DNA of 64,000 bases from an uncultured Pelagibacteraceae bacterium (GTDB lineage: Bacteria > Pseudomonadota > Alphaproteobacteria > Pelagibacterales > Pelagibacteraceae). The position numbers and the translations under genes were made by a program. The DNA lies in assembly GCA_902594405.1 (NCBI GenBank), contig CACJMB010000004.1, positions 1 to 64,000 on the forward strand, in the 5' to 3' direction. Positions 63,511 through 64,000 of the stretch are shown here, piece by piece. The notes under the pieces are model-generated. The model was not told the DNA's origin. It did not search any database and worked only from the letters and a program-made list of their open reading frames with translations. Within the stretch, counting starts at the first letter, position 1. Each line of letters begins with the position of its first letter.

Positions 63511-64000
63511 TTATTTCATTAAAATTTGTTTCCAAATTGCAACTTCATCAAACAAAACCCACTCTCTTATAACATTTCCATCAACTATTTCTGCATGGTT
63601 TATCCCCATTATAAAAATACTTTTATTTGATTTTTCTCCAAAATCTAAAGTGTCTTCAGAATGATTACCTTCTAAAAACCATCTTATTGACGCTTTTGGA
63701 TTTTTATCTGGTTCTTCCAAATAACCAATATGCTCTACAGAAAACTTTATATTGCTGAAAGTATTTTTCAAAGTATTCCAAAATTTAATTATATCTTCTC
63801 TTCCATGTCCAATTTTGTTCCCAGGCCAATAGATAGTTGCAGCTCTTGCATACTCAGAAAAATTATAATTATTTTTAAAAATATTTTTCAATATTTTTGA
63901 GTAATTTCCTCCGGCAGACTCATTAGGTACAATACCTTGTTTATAATCTGATTTCATCTCAGAGCTTGAATTGAATAATTTTTGTACTTTGTCAGCATCT
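63511..64000 (-). CDS. SnoaL/NTF2-like protein (5' partial at window edge)
   Basis: An NTF2-fold protein with YWPGNKIGHGREDIIKFW and a C-terminal DGNVIREWVLFDEVAIWKQ, typical of SnoaL-like polyketide-cyclase-related families. ATG at 63957 would give 148 residues, but the frame stays open to base 64000 with protein-like sequence (KLFNSSSEM), so the true start is probably outside the window. It sits directly upstream of the core-MetE gene on the same strand. Function unknown. Confidence 0.78.
   Translation of the reverse strand, partial: DADKVQKLFNSSSEMKSDYKQGIVPNESAGGNYSKILKNIFKNNYNFSEYARAATIYWPGNKIGHGREDIIKFWNTLKNTFSNIKFSVEHIGYLEEPDKNPKASIRWFLEGNHSEDTLDFGEKSNKSIFIMGINHAEIVDGNVIREWVLFDEVAIWKQILMK

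Noticed and set aside
1..64000. Search for CRISPR arrays, insertion sequences, phage genes and rRNA/tRNA genes
   Set aside because: No regularly spaced repeats, transposase or integrase motifs, or RNA gene signatures were seen by eye.

Overview
The window is strongly AT-rich and very densely packed. Genes abut or overlap through TAATG and ATGA junctions, and the longest stretch without a gene is about 285 bases. Gene content is that of a streamlined marine alphaproteobacterium of the SAR11 clade (Pelagibacterales): many methylated-amine and osmolyte enzymes, several periplasmic-binding-protein transporters, a TRAP uptake system, ETF-linked dehydrogenases and few regulators. The assignment rests on gene content and composition only. 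I saw no rRNA, tRNA, CRISPR array, insertion sequence or prophage.

Region 1 (1-16565, all +) holds two paralogous dimethylglycine/sarcosine-dehydrogenase-like flavoenzymes. The first is cut by the window edge. The second is directly followed by etfB, etfA and ETF:quinone oxidoreductase, giving an electron route from C-N oxidation to the quinone pool. Between the paralogs lies a tightly coupled block: SAM methyltransferase, DddP-like M24 protein, short P-loop kinase, HxGH nucleotidyltransferase, Fe(II)/2-oxoglutarate dioxygenase and an ECHDC3-type hydratase homolog without catalytic glutamates. I could not match this combination to a known pathway, and it is the best candidate for an undescribed system. 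A YeeE/YedE-type sulfur-transport pair, a BT1-like transporter and a flavodoxin-fold reductase follow.

Region 2 (16566-27849) holds DUF2237 and hisI (-), then folE, an acuI-like reductase and a LysR regulator (+). An iron(III) ABC transporter follows behind a Fur-like inverted repeat, then AzlCD, an ETHE1-like persulfide dioxygenase (-), DUF4396, and divergent cytochrome b561 and cytochrome c' genes whose only ATG starts share one ATGCAT. A structured non-coding stretch closes the region.

Region 3 (27850-41546) is an acid-sugar catabolic island: two HIBADH/GarR-type reductases, an EamA permease, UxaA-type and IlvD/Edd-type dehydratases, a D-2-hydroxyacid dehydrogenase, a DctPQM TRAP transporter, an SDR, an FAH-family hydrolase, an enolase-superfamily dehydratase and an SMP-30 lactonase. 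Together they resemble a non-phosphorylative aldonate or deoxy-sugar pathway ending in pyruvate plus a small aldehyde or hydroxyacid. PEP carboxylase, CcdA and an azoreductase-like flavoprotein follow.

Region 4 (45506-64000) holds a gamma-butyrobetaine-dioxygenase-like enzyme, HisN, a pair of SMR proteins that both lack the family's essential glutamate, several small proteins, cysE-cysK, and a glycine-betaine-type ABC system whose binding-protein gene carries a one-base frameshift. A LysE exporter and an alpha/beta hydrolase come next. On the - strand are a MalEFG-like sugar ABC system without an ATPase, coupled to a HAD protein lacking its nucleophile, a core-MetE protein and a partial SnoaL-like gene. 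All four binding-protein genes in the window are followed by a stem-loop just before the next transporter gene.
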